A DNA stretch of 64,000 nt from Portunus trituberculatus (GCF_017591435.1 NC_059258.1:5787571-5851570), one strand, 5' to 3'. Counted from the first letter of the stretch, positions 25,282-39,722 are shown. Made by a program: numbers and translations. The notes: generated by a model from the sequence alone, not told the origin.

Positions 25282-27627
25282 TACACATATGCAGCTTCCT
25301 TTATCTTATCCCTGTCTTGCAAGTGGCTTTAATTTCTTATTAGCACCTTTGGCTTTACACTTCAACTTTTTACTACGTTCCTATCTTCCAAGTGACCTTT
25401 ATCTCCTGTTAAGATATTCATTATTACTCATATATTTCATTTATGCTATCCTATTTTGTAAGTGTCCTTTCTTTACGATTAGCAGCTATATTATCATCTG
25501 TGTATACTTTGTTTATATATAGACGAATGTGTAGAGTGGGTGGTAGGAAACAAATTGATGCAGAGGAATATACTCTTTGACATTTTGGCCACACAGCCAT
25601 CCTCAAGAAGAGTGAGTAACAGGCGGGAGGCAAGGCAGAGTATATACACTCAGAGGTGGCTCAACCCACAGGTCCGTGCTGCAGAATGGGCTGTGATTGG
25701 CGGAGGCCAGGCAAGGTGAGCCTGGCGGCAGATCGCGACAGACAGTGCTTCTCCTTTATGGTAGGTTGTTGTGCTGGTCTTGATTTATGCTGACTCTACC
25801 CGTTTCCTTGTTCTTGATAACTTCTTTTGTAGCACCTTGGCTCTTCCCCAGTCTGGAAGGTGTCCATGAGAGTCTATGTGTTCCATAAGTGAGTTTGTCG
25901 TCTTGTTGTTTCAGGTCTTACTTATGTTCATAGCCCCTCCTCGTAATGCCCAGGGATGTTTCTCCATTTTGTGAAGCCAGCTATTATGGAGAAATGTCCT
26001 AGAGCATTAGAAGGAGAGTCTGCAAATATAAGTACGACTTGAAGCAACACAAGATGACGAACTCACTTGTGGTGCACGTAGACCCTCGTGGACACCTTCC
26101 AGACTGGGAAGAGCCAAGGTATTACACAAGAAGCTATCAAGAATGACAAGGAAACTGGTAGAGTCAGCATACATTGAGACCAGCACAACGACTAACCATA
26201 AGGCTGCATTTACGCCAAGCAAGCCGAGTTGTGTCAATTCAAGAGCGTCACTTGGTGCAATTCATTTTGACTCGTCTCCATTTACACCGACTGCGTCAAC
26301 CCAAGTCAAGTCAGTACAGTGACCTGTCTGATTTCATGGAGAATGGATGCATGTTCCCTCGCTGAAGCAGCTGTTTTGTTGTGGCTTTGTTGTCACAGAT
26401 ATAAGAAGAGAAAACAAATCTGGATGCATGAACTGAAGACCAAGAGGCCAGATTTTGGAAGCATCTGTCATTTATTCCCAGACCTGGTGAACCATCCAGA
26501 AAAATTCTACAACTTCTTTAGGATGACGCATGAAAATTTTAAGAAGTTGCTGGAGTTGACTGGATCTTCCATAAAGAAAATCAACACTAACTTCTGGTGT
26601 GCAGTTGGAGTTGAAAAAAGAATGGCCTTTTTTTTTTTTTAAGGAACTCCACTTGCATGATGATCACACCATGATGGACTTGCTGTGACTGATGTAGAAA
26701 ATGGGTCCAGCCCTATATGTAATTTGACATGATGTGACGTGTCATGACTTGATTTGACTCATCCGATGTAAATGTTTTTTTTTCAAAGATCCATACAAAT
26801 TAATGTTAAACTGGGATGGCGATTCATGACCCATGATGAATCATCACCTTGATTTGATGCGACTCGACTTGGTGTAAACACAGCTTAAGGAAGGAGCATT
26901 GTGTCTGTCACAATCTGCCGCCAAGTCTCCACCAATCACAGCTCGTTCTGTGGTACAGATCTGTGGGTTGAGTCACCTCTGAACGTATATACTGCCTTGC
27001 CTCCTGTCTGTCACTCTTTCTGAGGATGACTGTGTGGCTAAAACGTCAAAGAATGTATTCCTCTCCACCAACTTGTGTTTCCCTACCACCCACTGTACAC
27101 ATATGTATACTTTCTTTACAAGCTGTCCACATTTCATCCACTCACCGTGACCAGTCCACCCCACTGTATTTATTGTCGCCCAATCAGTATTCAAGATGCA
27201 TAGTGAAGGTCCATATAACTGTATCATGTTGCTTTCTTTCATTCATGTTTTTGTTGCTTGCTCATATTGTGTGGCAATATGAATAGATGATACTCATAAG
27301 TAATGCATTCAAGAACTCTTAGATTTTGAAGTTTTGATGTTTTAAATACCAGATAAAGAATTCCCATCTTGTGTCACTCTTCCCTGAGAGACTAGTGTGA
27401 TGTGTGAGGGAGACAGGCTGATATCTGTGGTGGTTTTAGCAATGAAGATGAAAACCGTACTTATAGGAATAAAAGCTAAGACTAAACAAGGAAAACTGTT
27501 CTTGGTAAATTGAAAAGTGAGGAACCAGAAGGATATGTGGTTACAAATGTGCATCTCTTAGATGGATGAGTTGAGGTATGGTAAGAATGTGGATGAGGAA
27601 GTACATTTTGAGTGCATATACACATTT

Positions 27628-27671
<44 letters not shown>

Positions 27672-29711
27672 ACCAGGTGACCCCAAAAGTTGCCAGAATG
27701 AGGCAATATTTCCTGTTTCAGCCAAGAAAGTGGATGCAGGCAGTGTTACTCCCTCCGCCACTGTTGCAGACACAGACTACCGCCAGTTCACCTCGCCGCC
27801 AACCAAGACCGAGGAAAATGTGTCACCAACCAAGAAGGATTGTCTCATTGACAAGTGAGTCCTTGTCTTCCATCTAAGATTTGTTACTGTATTGCCTTGC
27901 CCGCTGCTGCATGACACTCCTTAGCAGGCTTGGTCATTCACAGGGTCTTTAGTTGCCACTGTTTCCTTGGCCCTGCATGTGTAATTGTGTATTCTTCTCT
28001 GCTTTATAACTTCTGTATCATCCCAGACACCACTGCTGCTTCCTCTCTCTATTTTTACCAGTTTCCTTAGAGTCGAGTTGGTGCTGATTTCTGTCATTTG
28101 TATCTTCTTTTTCACCCTCTCATTCTTTGCAGCTCTATCATTGTTCCATCCTTCCATTTCACTCTGTCTTTCCATAACCTTTCTTAACTGTCATTCTCCA
28201 GATTCATTTAACTGATTACTGATTTTCTCTACTACCACCTAACCAAACCATCTCATTTTGGATCTTCTTGCTTCATAATGCATTCCACTCTTCTTATTTC
28301 TTCATTTTGTGATGTTTCCTGAATAACACACATTGTCCTCATCATTCTCTCCTCTGTTCTCTCCAATCTCCTCTCCTCAGCTTTCTTCAGTGTCCGCCAC
28401 CACTTACATCAACCAAACCTTTGCTCCACAGACTGTTCAGCAAGGAGGATGTGGACTACCGCCAGCTACTGCCACAGCCCGGCATGCTGCCCACAGCCAC
28501 ACTGCCAGCAGCCTTCAAGATGGCTGACCAGGACGACCGTACTCCCCCCATGGACAAGTCTCACCAGCCCCCAAGGGAACCATTGGCACCCCTCAACAAA
28601 GACACCAACTCCCCACACCACCCCAAGACGGAGCCTGCCCGCCCCACCACTCCTGCCGTCACTGAGCTGGAGCGCACCAGGAAAAACAGCTTCAACAGTC
28701 CCCATGCTGCCTCCTGGGAGAAGTTCCGGCAGAAAAACCCAGTGTTCAAGGAATACCAGAGACAAGCCAGTACCTCGGGTGAGTGTGTGTGGCAGCGGCG
28801 GTGGTGGTGGTGGTGGTAGTGACAGTGTGGGGCAAGTGTTTGTGTGGGTGTTTTCTTTGTATTAGGATTTCTTAAATGACCCCTTGCTTGTGTGAGAGAT
28901 TGGACATGGAAGATTGAGTAAATAATTAGTGGTCAGTGATCATTGGGGAGGTTGTACCTCTTTCTTTGTAAAGAGAAATGAGTGGATGTTATTATTTCCA
29001 GAGTCAGAGAGAGACTTCAGTCCCACACATGGGGACCAGGACATGCCCTTCTGTGGTGGCACCTCCCAGCAGCTGCCCTCCTCTCAGAGACCACCCTTCC
29101 CTGGCATGCCCTTCAAGGACCCACACGGCACCCCACATGGCCGGCCACGGGACGCACCCTGGCAGGCGTTTGAGGAGGAGGAACGCAGGGGCCATTTTGG
29201 CAGGAACAAGGCAGCGCAGGAGAACTTTAAGGTGTGTGTATGTGTGTGTAATAATAATACATTTGACCTTTGTGTTGGGACTGGCACTTTCAGTGGGCTT
29301 TTTTTTTTTCAACTGAAACAAAAGAAAATAATTATCCACCATTGAGAAGAAAACACTGCTTCCTTTGCCTTGTTTCCACACCAAGACTCAAACACTTGGA
29401 TCGTCCATGCTGACCTTGCCACTCCCTCATGGAGTGAGCATTGAAGCACCCTCTCCCTTCAGCTGCTTCACCTCCTTGCCCCAAAGCACTGATGCCCATA
29501 TGTCTCCCCAACAGGTGATCCTGGAGCAGGCCCAGGAGCAGCGGGACCGAGGGGAGATCAGTGAGTTGCAGTACCAGCACATGGCCAACCAGCTACGCCT
29601 CTTTACTGAACAGGAGCAGATCAGGGAAGCCAGGGAAAGGGACAGACTGCAGCCAAGACCCACCAACCAGCAGCAGCAGCAGCAGCAGCAGCCACAGCAG
29701 CAACAGCAACA

Positions 29712-29742
<31 letters not shown>

Positions 29743-32700
29743 CAACAACAACAACAACAGCAGCAGCAGCAGCAACAGCAACAGCAGCCACTGCCGTACA
29801 AAGGTTGGTGCATGAAGGCATGTGTTTTGTAGGGTGTTCTGTACAGATGGATTGGCTCTGATTAAACTTGGGGTTAGATGGTGGCAGGGAGTGTTCAGCA
29901 CATAGTAAGGCTAATGTTGTTTGGCAGTATGTCATTGAAATGTGCTGCTTTTTCCTTTTTTGTGTATATTTCAGCAATTAGTGTGAGACATAGAGCAGTG
30001 AAGGATATACAGGGTGTTGTCTCCTTCACACTGGTAGACCATAGTCCTCATGAAGTGTCCTTCCCTCCCACAGGTTCTGAGACAGACTGGGGTGCGGGGC
30101 GTGGCCGCGGCGGAGGCAGGGACATGGCCGACAGCTTCCGGGGTGGCGGCCGGGGTGGGTTCCCTGGCCCTGGCATACACCAGCAGCCCCGCAACTCAGG
30201 GCGGGGTGGCCGCTTCGAAGAGGAGGACAGCGGGTGGGGTCGAGGTGGGGGCGGGGGTCGGGGCTGGCCGTGGCGGGGTGGCAGGCACCCGAGGGAGGAG
30301 CGTGGTGGCGGCGTGGGTCACAGCGGGGTTTGGGGGCCACACAGGGACAACATGCTGGAGGATGAGTGGACGGGGGAGATGGACCTGCCCTTTGTGTCTG
30401 AAGAGACACTGAAGGCAGCAGCGCGGGAGGCGGAGACGCGCACCATTGAGATCGACGGCGTGCCACGCGAGATCCGCACCTATGGTGAGACAGCAGTCAT
30501 CCTGCTGGACTGGAATGACCCGCGCATCCTAACCTTCGGTGAGGGCCACTGCAACATTGTGTTTGACGAGGGCAAGTTTGTGCTGCCCATGCGCATTGGT
30601 GAGGACTACAAGGAGTTCACCATTGATGGGGAGACACACCGGGTGAAGCTGGGCGTGCCCACCCAGGAGCTGATGCTGGACGGCCGTGGCTACCAGTGCT
30701 TCTACGGTGGTAAGCCCATCACAGTGCATCTGGCTGGTCAGCCACGCACGGTGTACCTGGACGGCAAGCCACCCAACGTCAACATTGGCCCCATTACCAA
30801 CACAGAGTTTGTGGCGGGCAAGGTGCAGCTGGTGATCCACGCCAAGAAGGTGGTGAACCTGTTCCTGGATGCCAAGCCCCAGCGCTTCAACATTGATGGC
30901 AAGCCATTCGTGCTGCAGTTCACTGATGCGCTGCGGGCTGTTCTCATCAACAACGTCAGATTTCCCGTGGAGTTCGGTGGCCTGCCCATCGGCATCAGCG
31001 TGCGCAGCTTCCGCCGCTTCCTGCGCTTCACCTCGCTGCCACCCGGTGTGGTGCCTGGCAAGGTGCACATCCGCGGCATGGAGACAGAGGCACAGAAGAA
31101 GGCCGGCCTGCCCCCCGCACCACCTGTCCCAGACAAGTTCATGGATGGACAGAGTCGTGGTTCCCCATCCCTCGACATGGCTCGCAATGTTAACTTCCCC
31201 ATGGACAAGCCTGCAGGCGCTCCCCATTTGCCAGTGAGCATGGGCCAGCCCACAGATGTGTTTGGCACCCACCAGGGGCCTGCACTGCCCATGGCACCCA
31301 ACCCACCCCGCCCAGTGATGCCTGTGCCTCCCCAGCACTCTCACCCCATGCCTTCGGCTCTACCACACCCTCCTGCACCGCCCCAGATACCCACCTCGCT
31401 CACACAGATACCCCCACAGTTTCCTACACCCATACCCTCACAGGGAGCTCCCTTACCTGTCCCCATGACCCTGCCTAATGTGGCTGTGCCCAACCTGGCC
31501 CAGGCTGTCACGTCTATGGCAATGCCCGTGGCCTACAGGACCTCTCAGGTGCCCGCCACCACCTTCAAGCCCACCCAGCCCAAGCCCATAGATTTGTCGG
31601 CCCTGCTAGAGGACCTCACCCGCAAGGGTCTCATTGGCCAGAAGCCCCTGGCTCCTTCCAAGGTGCGCAAAGACAAGGAGGAGGCAGACAAGAAGAAGGA
31701 GGAGGAGGAGCAGAGGGAGAAGGATGAACTCATTCCGTTTGAGCTGATGTTTACCTCGGAGAATCTGCGCAAGTAAGTACAAGTGTGGTGCTACTATACT
31801 TGTCAAACTTTCAGACATCTTGATCCATTCTCATATAAATATAGTACAGTGGAATTCATAGTTATGTATCATTTCCACTGCTGTGTGTCACATCTTTCCT
31901 TCTTGTTCCACAGCCAGGTGCAAACATTGTCCTACCTACAAATTGCAAAAATCTGTTGTTTTTTATTCCTTTTTTTCTTGTATATGCTTACAGAAACTCC
32001 AGACATTGCTTTTGATGGTAAGAATCATTGCAAATGGCAGTGAAGGGTCAGAACATATTGTTGTTTGAGGTGATTTACTCATAGTGCCACATTTCCTCCT
32101 GACGCAGGCGTCGTTCGTGGGTGATCGAGTCACAGTACCGGGGGATGCAGTGCTCATCGTGTGGGCTGCGCTACCCACCCGAGCAGACCCTGCAGTACTC
32201 ACACCACCTGGACTGGCACTTCCGACAGAACAAGAAGCAGCAGGAGTCCACCAAAAAGGCAAACACTCGCAAGTTCTATTTCTCCGTCCCGGACTGGCTG
32301 CAGTATGAGGAGATTGAGGATGTGGAGGAGAGAGGTGAGCTGGTGTGCTGAGTGACATGACTTAACCCACACCATTAAACACTTCCTTTTTTACATCAGG
32401 ATTAATTTTAAAGACCACAGAGATGATGAGTTGGGTTCAACTAGTTGAGATGTAGCACTAAAATGTTGAGGGATATGGTCAGTTCCACATCTAGTGTTTA
32501 CTTTCACACTGGATGCTTAGATTAATTTCCTGGAGTCTGTATATACACTAGACAGATATGAGCCAGTTTACCAACACACATACATTCACTTGCATTTTCT
32601 CAGCAGGTTTTGTCCTACACTGACAAGTAAACAGGTTAACCCGTTCAGTACGGGGATGCAATTTTACCTTGAGTTTTGGGTGTGATTAGATGATATTATT

Positions 32701-33781
32701 GACATTAGAAAGGGTCTGTCTATGGAGGTCAGAAGATAAATGGCTAGAACTTTCACTATTTCAATCCCCACGTAAGTTTCTGAAGCTCGATAAAATCATC
32801 AAATAGTAAGCTGAATGAATATGAAAATATGTCCTAGTACTGAAGGGGCTAAGATATGTGATATAAAAGGATGCATTATAATTGTGTTTCACCATTTGTG
32901 GCATTGTGACAGTGTGTGGTTTGTTGCAGTGCCCAGCATGTTTGAGACGGAGGGTATTGAGAACACCATGGAGGCAGAGGACGCTGAGGAGCCGAGCGTA
33001 GCTGTGTCCTCAGACTCCGCACTGGGCATCTGTCCCGCCTGCCATGACACCTTCTCCCAGTTCTTCCACCAGGAGACAGAGGAGTGGAGGTATCACAATG
33101 CCATACAGGTGGAGGGAATCAACTACCACCCCGGCTGCCACCAGGACCTCTTAAGGGTTAGTAATTAGTTTCTGATAATTATTTCTTTTATTTTTCCTCC
33201 TGTTCAAACTCCTGCCTCAATTTGCTTAGCACCAGAAATAAGCTTACTCCATGTTTTGCAGTGAATATTAATGCAAAATGTGTGTTCCTTTTGGTGTCGA
33301 TCCTGCCATGCATAGACTTGGGATGAGTGTTGAGTGGTGGTGGCTGTGTGTGTGTGTGTGTGTGTGTGTGTGAGTGAATGTATGTGTTGGCCAGCTAATG
33401 TGTAGGGAGTCTTCAACACTTACTGACAAATGTAATGTTTTCTTTGCACTGTGGACGTGACCACTATCAGAAGGTAAGGGACATTCTCATTATTGAACAG
33501 CATGCATGTCAGAATGTGTCTCTATTGACTAATGAGTCATGAGAATTGTCTGATTATTATCGGTTGTAGTCTTGTGTTGACTTGTTCCTCTGATATTGAT
33601 AGGCTGAGGAAGCAGAGAAAGAAGCAAAGAAAGAAGAGAAAGAAAAATCAGAGGATGTCGAGATGAAGGACGTGTCTGAGGAAAAAAAGGACGAACAGAA
33701 AGAAGAGGAAAAGCAAGACTCGGCTGATGCAAGTACAAAAGACAAAGATAAGGAAGAAGAAACTACCACAGCAGCAGCAGC

Positions 33782-33836
<55 letters not shown>

Positions 33837-34377
33837 GAGAATGAGGCTGCAGGAGACAAAGAGAATAGTGTAGCTGTCAATGGAGAGGAGATGGACACAA
33901 CACCAGGTAAAGCACCACATCTGCTCAGTGTGAAGTACTCTGGTCAACTGAGAATGTACCTACTGTTAAAATTTGTAGGAGGTTGCCAGCAGATCAGAGA
34001 GAGAGGGGGGGGGATGGAGAGAATACGGCATAGAGGCTAGAAGAATTGCGTTTAATAAATGAGAGCATAGATTAACGTCACCACATCTTGCAGCACCAGA
34101 GGAGACTCCACCTGCCGAGATGCAGCTTCCAATCCGCATCAAGGAAGAGCCAGTGGATGTGGAGGAAGAGACCACTGAGGGCATCACCAGTATGGTAAGG
34201 TGCACACACACACACACACACACACGGTCACTACCATTGTTTATGTCAATTAGGCAGGTAGTTTTCATGGTTGCTTTGATTTTGCTTTGTTACTTTGTGG
34301 GGTCTTGTGTTTCAAGAAGCTGGATGTAATGTGAAATGTTATGGGAAGATTTTTTTCATTTGGGATATAGTCTGTAA

Positions 34378-34433
<56 letters not shown>

Positions 34434-35277
34434 GATATTGAAAAAAAAAAAAAACACCTGTTTGCTTTGTCTTGCTTTTTGTGATTTATAGCAGATGCAA
34501 TTGTCATCACACACACATACATGCACACTGATTTTGTTACACAATGCATACTGATTTGTTGTGATTCTTAAGGAGATAGTGTGGAAAGTTGACTTGATAG
34601 CAGGTTATGCAAGTGGTGGTGACTTGGAAGACACACCAACACAAAATAGATCCCTTAGCATAAATCTTTTTGTATGTGTTCCTTTGAATGAGTCAGAGAT
34701 TCATGAATATTTCAGTTAGATTATACTTATTTACCTCAAGCAAGTTTCTAGTGTTTTTTTTTTTTTATCTTGCACCATCACTACTAGTTCTTGTTTTATC
34801 CCAGAGCATTGTCACCATATTCAATTTTTGTTGTTAGTAATAGTTTATGTGCCTAGTTTAAGCTTTTTAGTCATCTTGCTTCAGGCACTTCACCTTTTGA
34901 TGTGTTGGTTTCTCCTCATAATTCTGGCATGCTGTACCTGCAACACATCTGTCACACACTCACCTCCCAGCCATGTACAATCAATGCTTCTCTACATTGA
35001 CTGACATTGACGGTGGCATAGTGGATAAATTGGTGAGCGTGGGATTGGGCAGACGTCCTTGCATTGGTTCAAATCCCACCACATACTGCCTTGAAACTTT
35101 GCCATTTGTCAAGCGGTTTAAAGTTACCCACATGTCACCATGATACCCAGGTCCTTAGGTGGTGATATGGACCCTAATATGCCCACCACTATAAATGAAA
35201 TTACCTGCACCACTAATGGGTGGAAGCTGAACACTGCTTCCAATACTCTTCAAGTATACTTACAGGTGCTATAGGCC

Positions 35278-35357
<80 letters not shown>

Positions 35358-37734
35358 AAAGGGGAAAAAGATTAGTAAATGAACTCTATACATTCACATG
35401 ACTTTAATGCTTGCCCTCTTTTTGAAATTAAATTTGTTTTCTTTATCCATTAATTTTTCCAACATATCAAGGAAGTACCTATTATTTCAAACACACACAC
35501 ACACCATATCCCTTCACAAACCACACATTCTATCCTGCCTTTACGCAAGCCACACCATCTACAGTTTTATCTCCTTAAGTACTGCCTTCTGACCACCACC
35601 ACCACCTTTCCAACACCCATCCCTTCCTCCCATCTCTCCCTGGTGTATTGCCTGTGTGTAAGCATTCCTGCCCTCACCTGTCCCTCCAGCTGTCTTCCTT
35701 CGGGGGCGTCACCATCAAGCAGGAGATCAAGGAGGAGCCGGCCGATGATGTGTTTGACTCTCTCCCCGACCCCAACTTCCACGAGACTGGCGAGGTTAAT
35801 ATTGTGTGGATGTGTGTCTGTTGAGGTTAAGTATGCGTGTGTGAGTGACATTTTAGGGTGTGCGAGTGAGTGAAAGCTTGTATTCACGTCAGATTAGTGT
35901 TGTTGTTGCCTCTGATTCTGATGTCACTGATTTTCATGGTTTGATGATGAGGCTGATTCTTCACTTTAACTTAGGAAAAACTCAACAAATCTGGGGAAAC
36001 CTTGCAACTAACAAACTTCTTTATATAATTAGCTATATATAGTTAACTGGTAGACTTTTCCCTGTAACTCACTATATTTTCCTCTCCAACTTAAGAACCA
36101 GAAGATCTTAGAAAACATTGCTACTAATTAACTTCTCAATATAATCACTGTGGGGTTAGCTGGTGGTCTTTTTCCTGTAACTTACTATAATATTCTCCTC
36201 TTTAAGCACTCATTAGGTCTCAGAAAGGATTGCTATTAACTATCTTCAATATATAATTACTATAGGTTAGCTGGTGGTCTTTTGCATTAACTCACTATAG
36301 AAATGAAGACACAAGGGTTAGTTATCATCTCATAACACCATTAATGACTTTCCATCACGATTCAACACCGATTTCTGGCACTCACTAACTCCCAGCCCTC
36401 CCTCCCTCCGTCCCTCCACCAACATCCCCAAAAATCCACATTACTTTAGTTGGTGTGGTGTTTTAAGTTTCTCTTCAAAGATTAGTTTTGTTTGCTGTTT
36501 ATGTTCAAAAGTTTAGTGGCTGGCTTGTGATTTTGATTTGTCTTTGTTTTGCTTGTAGTGGTGGGATCTTAGGCTAGAAATGTGATGAAGTGCTTCCTGC
36601 TTCTTTGATCTCTGTGGTCCACTGGATCTTTAGTGTGTTGTGAATGTATCTTGATAAGAGCAAGTTTACATGTTGCCCTGTTTCAAGACGTTTTATTCTT
36701 TTGGCTGACTCTTTTGGCCTGTTTGGAGACTGGCATCTAAGTGGGATATTTTGTTTTTGTTTCCCTAGGCCCGTTCTTCCGATCTTACATGAAAAATAGA
36801 TAAATTAAGTTCGAGTTCTGAAATGGTTAAAGTGTGAATAATTAGTTGTTAGCAGGAAAGTACTTCAGTATCTTAATATTGGGTTTGTGGAATTGATTAT
36901 GTCAGTAAGAATATAACAGAAATCCTCACATGTATATAGTAATGATGAGAATTGCCTTCACCTTTTGAATATTCATGACTGTTCTTCATCTGTGTAACCA
37001 TAAGCCACTTGAGGGACTGAACTGCCCTGTCACTCCCTCCTCCTGCTAGTGATGTCTTTTGAAACCATACCACAAATTTGCAGCTCATTCTATTACACTT
37101 GAGGATCTGTGGCAGTCTAATTTTTAAGAGGACCAAGGCAACAGTCACTAACCACTAACTTAGAGAGTGACAAAAGGAGAACCAGAGATGTACACAAAAG
37201 GCTTTTAATTTTAACCCTTTCACTGCTAATTGTGACATCTTTCCTCAATTTTGATCATCCGAAGACATTTTGACTTCCACAGCTACCTCGAATCATTAAA
37301 CTGACTAAAAGTTGTAAAATCCAAAATGCAAAATTCTCTCTGATCCCTTCTTTCTTATAGATGTTTGCAAATGATTTATGCATTACTTCCATTAATTGTT
37401 TCTTGTTGCAGTGAAGGGATTAAATATTGTAATAGGCAGTAATGAGGGATTCTTTTTTTTATTTTTATTTTATTTTTTTATGTAAGAGGGTAAATCAATG
37501 TCTGTGTTAAGAGTTCCTGGTGGGTAAGTGATGAGCAGCATTGTGTCCCAAAGAGCTTATCTAGCACTTCTCTGTCTCAGGCTTAAAAATCTGCACCAGT
37601 TATGCCCTTTATCAAATTTTCTCTTGCAGGCAAACATTCTTTATTACTGCACCTGTGTTGAAACTGCTCTCTCTTTTAACACTTGTAATGAATTTAGTAA
37701 TAGTAGTTTTGAGCTTTGTATGTGTGGAATTGTT

Positions 37735-37822
<88 letters not shown>

Positions 37823-38115
37823 ATAAATTGATCAGCATAATGGATCAAGTGGATAATGAGAAACTGATCCTGAGAAAAGAATATGACATTCGAAGCACAA
37901 GATCACATAGTAAAAAACTGAGGAAGGGAAGATGTCTGAGAGATGTTAAAAAATATAGTTTTCTGCAAAGATGTGTTGAGACTTGGAACAGTTTGAGGGA
38001 AGAAGTGGCATCAGCAACGAATATGCATAGTTTTAAAGAAAAATTGGATAAGTGTAGATATGGAGACGGGGCCACACGAGCATAAAGCCCAGGCCCTGTA
38101 AAGCTACAACTAGGT

Positions 38116-38158
<43 letters not shown>

Positions 38159-39072
38159 ACTGTAACTACCACCACCTTATTATTTGACCCTGACCGCCAC
38201 ACCTCTCCTGCCAGTGTACGGAGGAGGCACTGCAGACCGAGGAAGGGGAGGGCAGGGCGTCGGAGGATGACATTGAGGAGATGGAGCAGCTGTGGGAGCC
38301 TTCAGTAGTGTCGGTCAATGCTGCTGAGACAGACATTGCCAGTTCCATTGACGGGAACATGGAGTTGACAAGCCCCACTGAGGTAACAACACGACCAGCC
38401 ATCACCAAGATCAAGCTCAACATTTCCAAGCCCATCGTGAGCAATTCCAATAGCAGCAACGCCAATAGTGACGCCGTAAACAATAACAACAATGAAGATG
38501 ACGGGGAGCGCAAGAAGAGAGGTAAGATGCATTGTGTTGTCTCTTGTCCTACTTTGTTTTTTTATTCTCCATTGACTAACATATGTTGGACTTGCTTTTG
38601 AAAGAGTGTGTTGTGTTTTATATCATATGTTGAAGAAATTTGTCATTGTTTATCATTTCATTCAGTATCATTGATTTGTTGTTTAAGATTAGGCTATTGT
38701 ATTAGGCTGGACAGGGACTAGGTTTTATTATAGTAAAGTTGTAAGAGAGATAGCAATGTGTAGAGGCACCAAGGAGACACCAGAAGTCAGTGATGCGAAC
38801 TCTGCTGTGTAAGTATAGGAGTGTGGCAATGTGCAGGTGAGAGACAGGCAGTGAGAGTGTGTGTATGTTTAGGGTTCCATGGAGGGCTATCATCCAGTGA
38901 CAATGGTTGTTTAGTGTGGTGAGTGTCACAGCACAGCACAGCGTGATGGAGAGACTGTGTTGCATCACAAACACACCATTTGAGTCTGGAACCCTCAAGT
39001 AATGTGGTGACGATGTTAAATTTAACTGTGTACATTGGCTTGATTATGTCTTGCTTTAAAATCAACATGAAC

Positions 39073-39136
<64 letters not shown>

Positions 39137-39722
39137 AGGAAGACCTGGAGCTAGTGACAGAAGCTGGAAGGACAAGAGGACATGTAAAGATGGAAAAGTG
39201 GAATGCATTGAGTGATAAAGTTGTTACAGCTCATAATGTGCATAACTTTAAAGAAAAATTGGATAAATGGAGACATGACACTATGAGCCCCGCTCGAACC
39301 CTGTACAATACAACTAGGTAAATACACACAAACACACACGCCCGGTAGCTCAGTGGTTAGAGCGCTGGCTTCACAAGCCAGAGGACCGGGGTTTGATTCC
39401 CCGGCCGGGTGGAGATATTTGGGTGTGTCTCCTTTCACGTGTAGCCCCTGTTCACCTAGCAGTGAGTAGGTACGGGATGTAAATCGAGGAGTTGTGACCT
39501 TGTTGTCCTGGTGTGTGGTGTGTACGTGGTCTCAGGCCTGTCCGAAGATCGGAAATAATGAGCTCTGAGCTCGTTCCGTAGGGTAACGTCTGGCTGTCTT
39601 GTCAGAGACTGCAGCAGATCAAACAGTGAAACACACTACCTCAGGGACTGGCAACTAAGTGGGCCTTTTGTCTTTTTACTTCACATTTTTGTTGTCATTT
39701 GCTCTAATTTCCCCTCGTACAT

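Noticed and set aside
28979..29345. Frames continuing from Pcf11 exons into GT-rich intron sequence (also 21695-21846 and 28779-28865)
   Set aside because: Read-through of real exons past good donor sites; the downstream parts are not conserved.
29427..29977. Minus-strand frames with poly-Cys, poly-Leu and poly-Ala
   Set aside because: They are antisense readings of the CAG/CAA poly-Gln tract.
30529..31344. A 271-residue minus-strand open frame
   Set aside because: It is the shadow of the GC-rich Pcf11 exon on the other strand. Its His/Leu/Val-rich product has no domain, and the plus-strand frame is conserved.
33469..33473. Three-base exon CAG/AAG/GTAAGG in the Pcf11 intron
   Set aside because: It would be in frame, but a 3-nt exon needs transcript evidence, and the flanking exons join without it.
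39340..39412. Apparent tRNA-Val(CAC) gene (also 53634-53706 and 63000-63072)
   Set aside because: The cloverleaf is good, but each is fused to a repeated body without a terminator and occurs in several truncated copies, so these are SINE heads.
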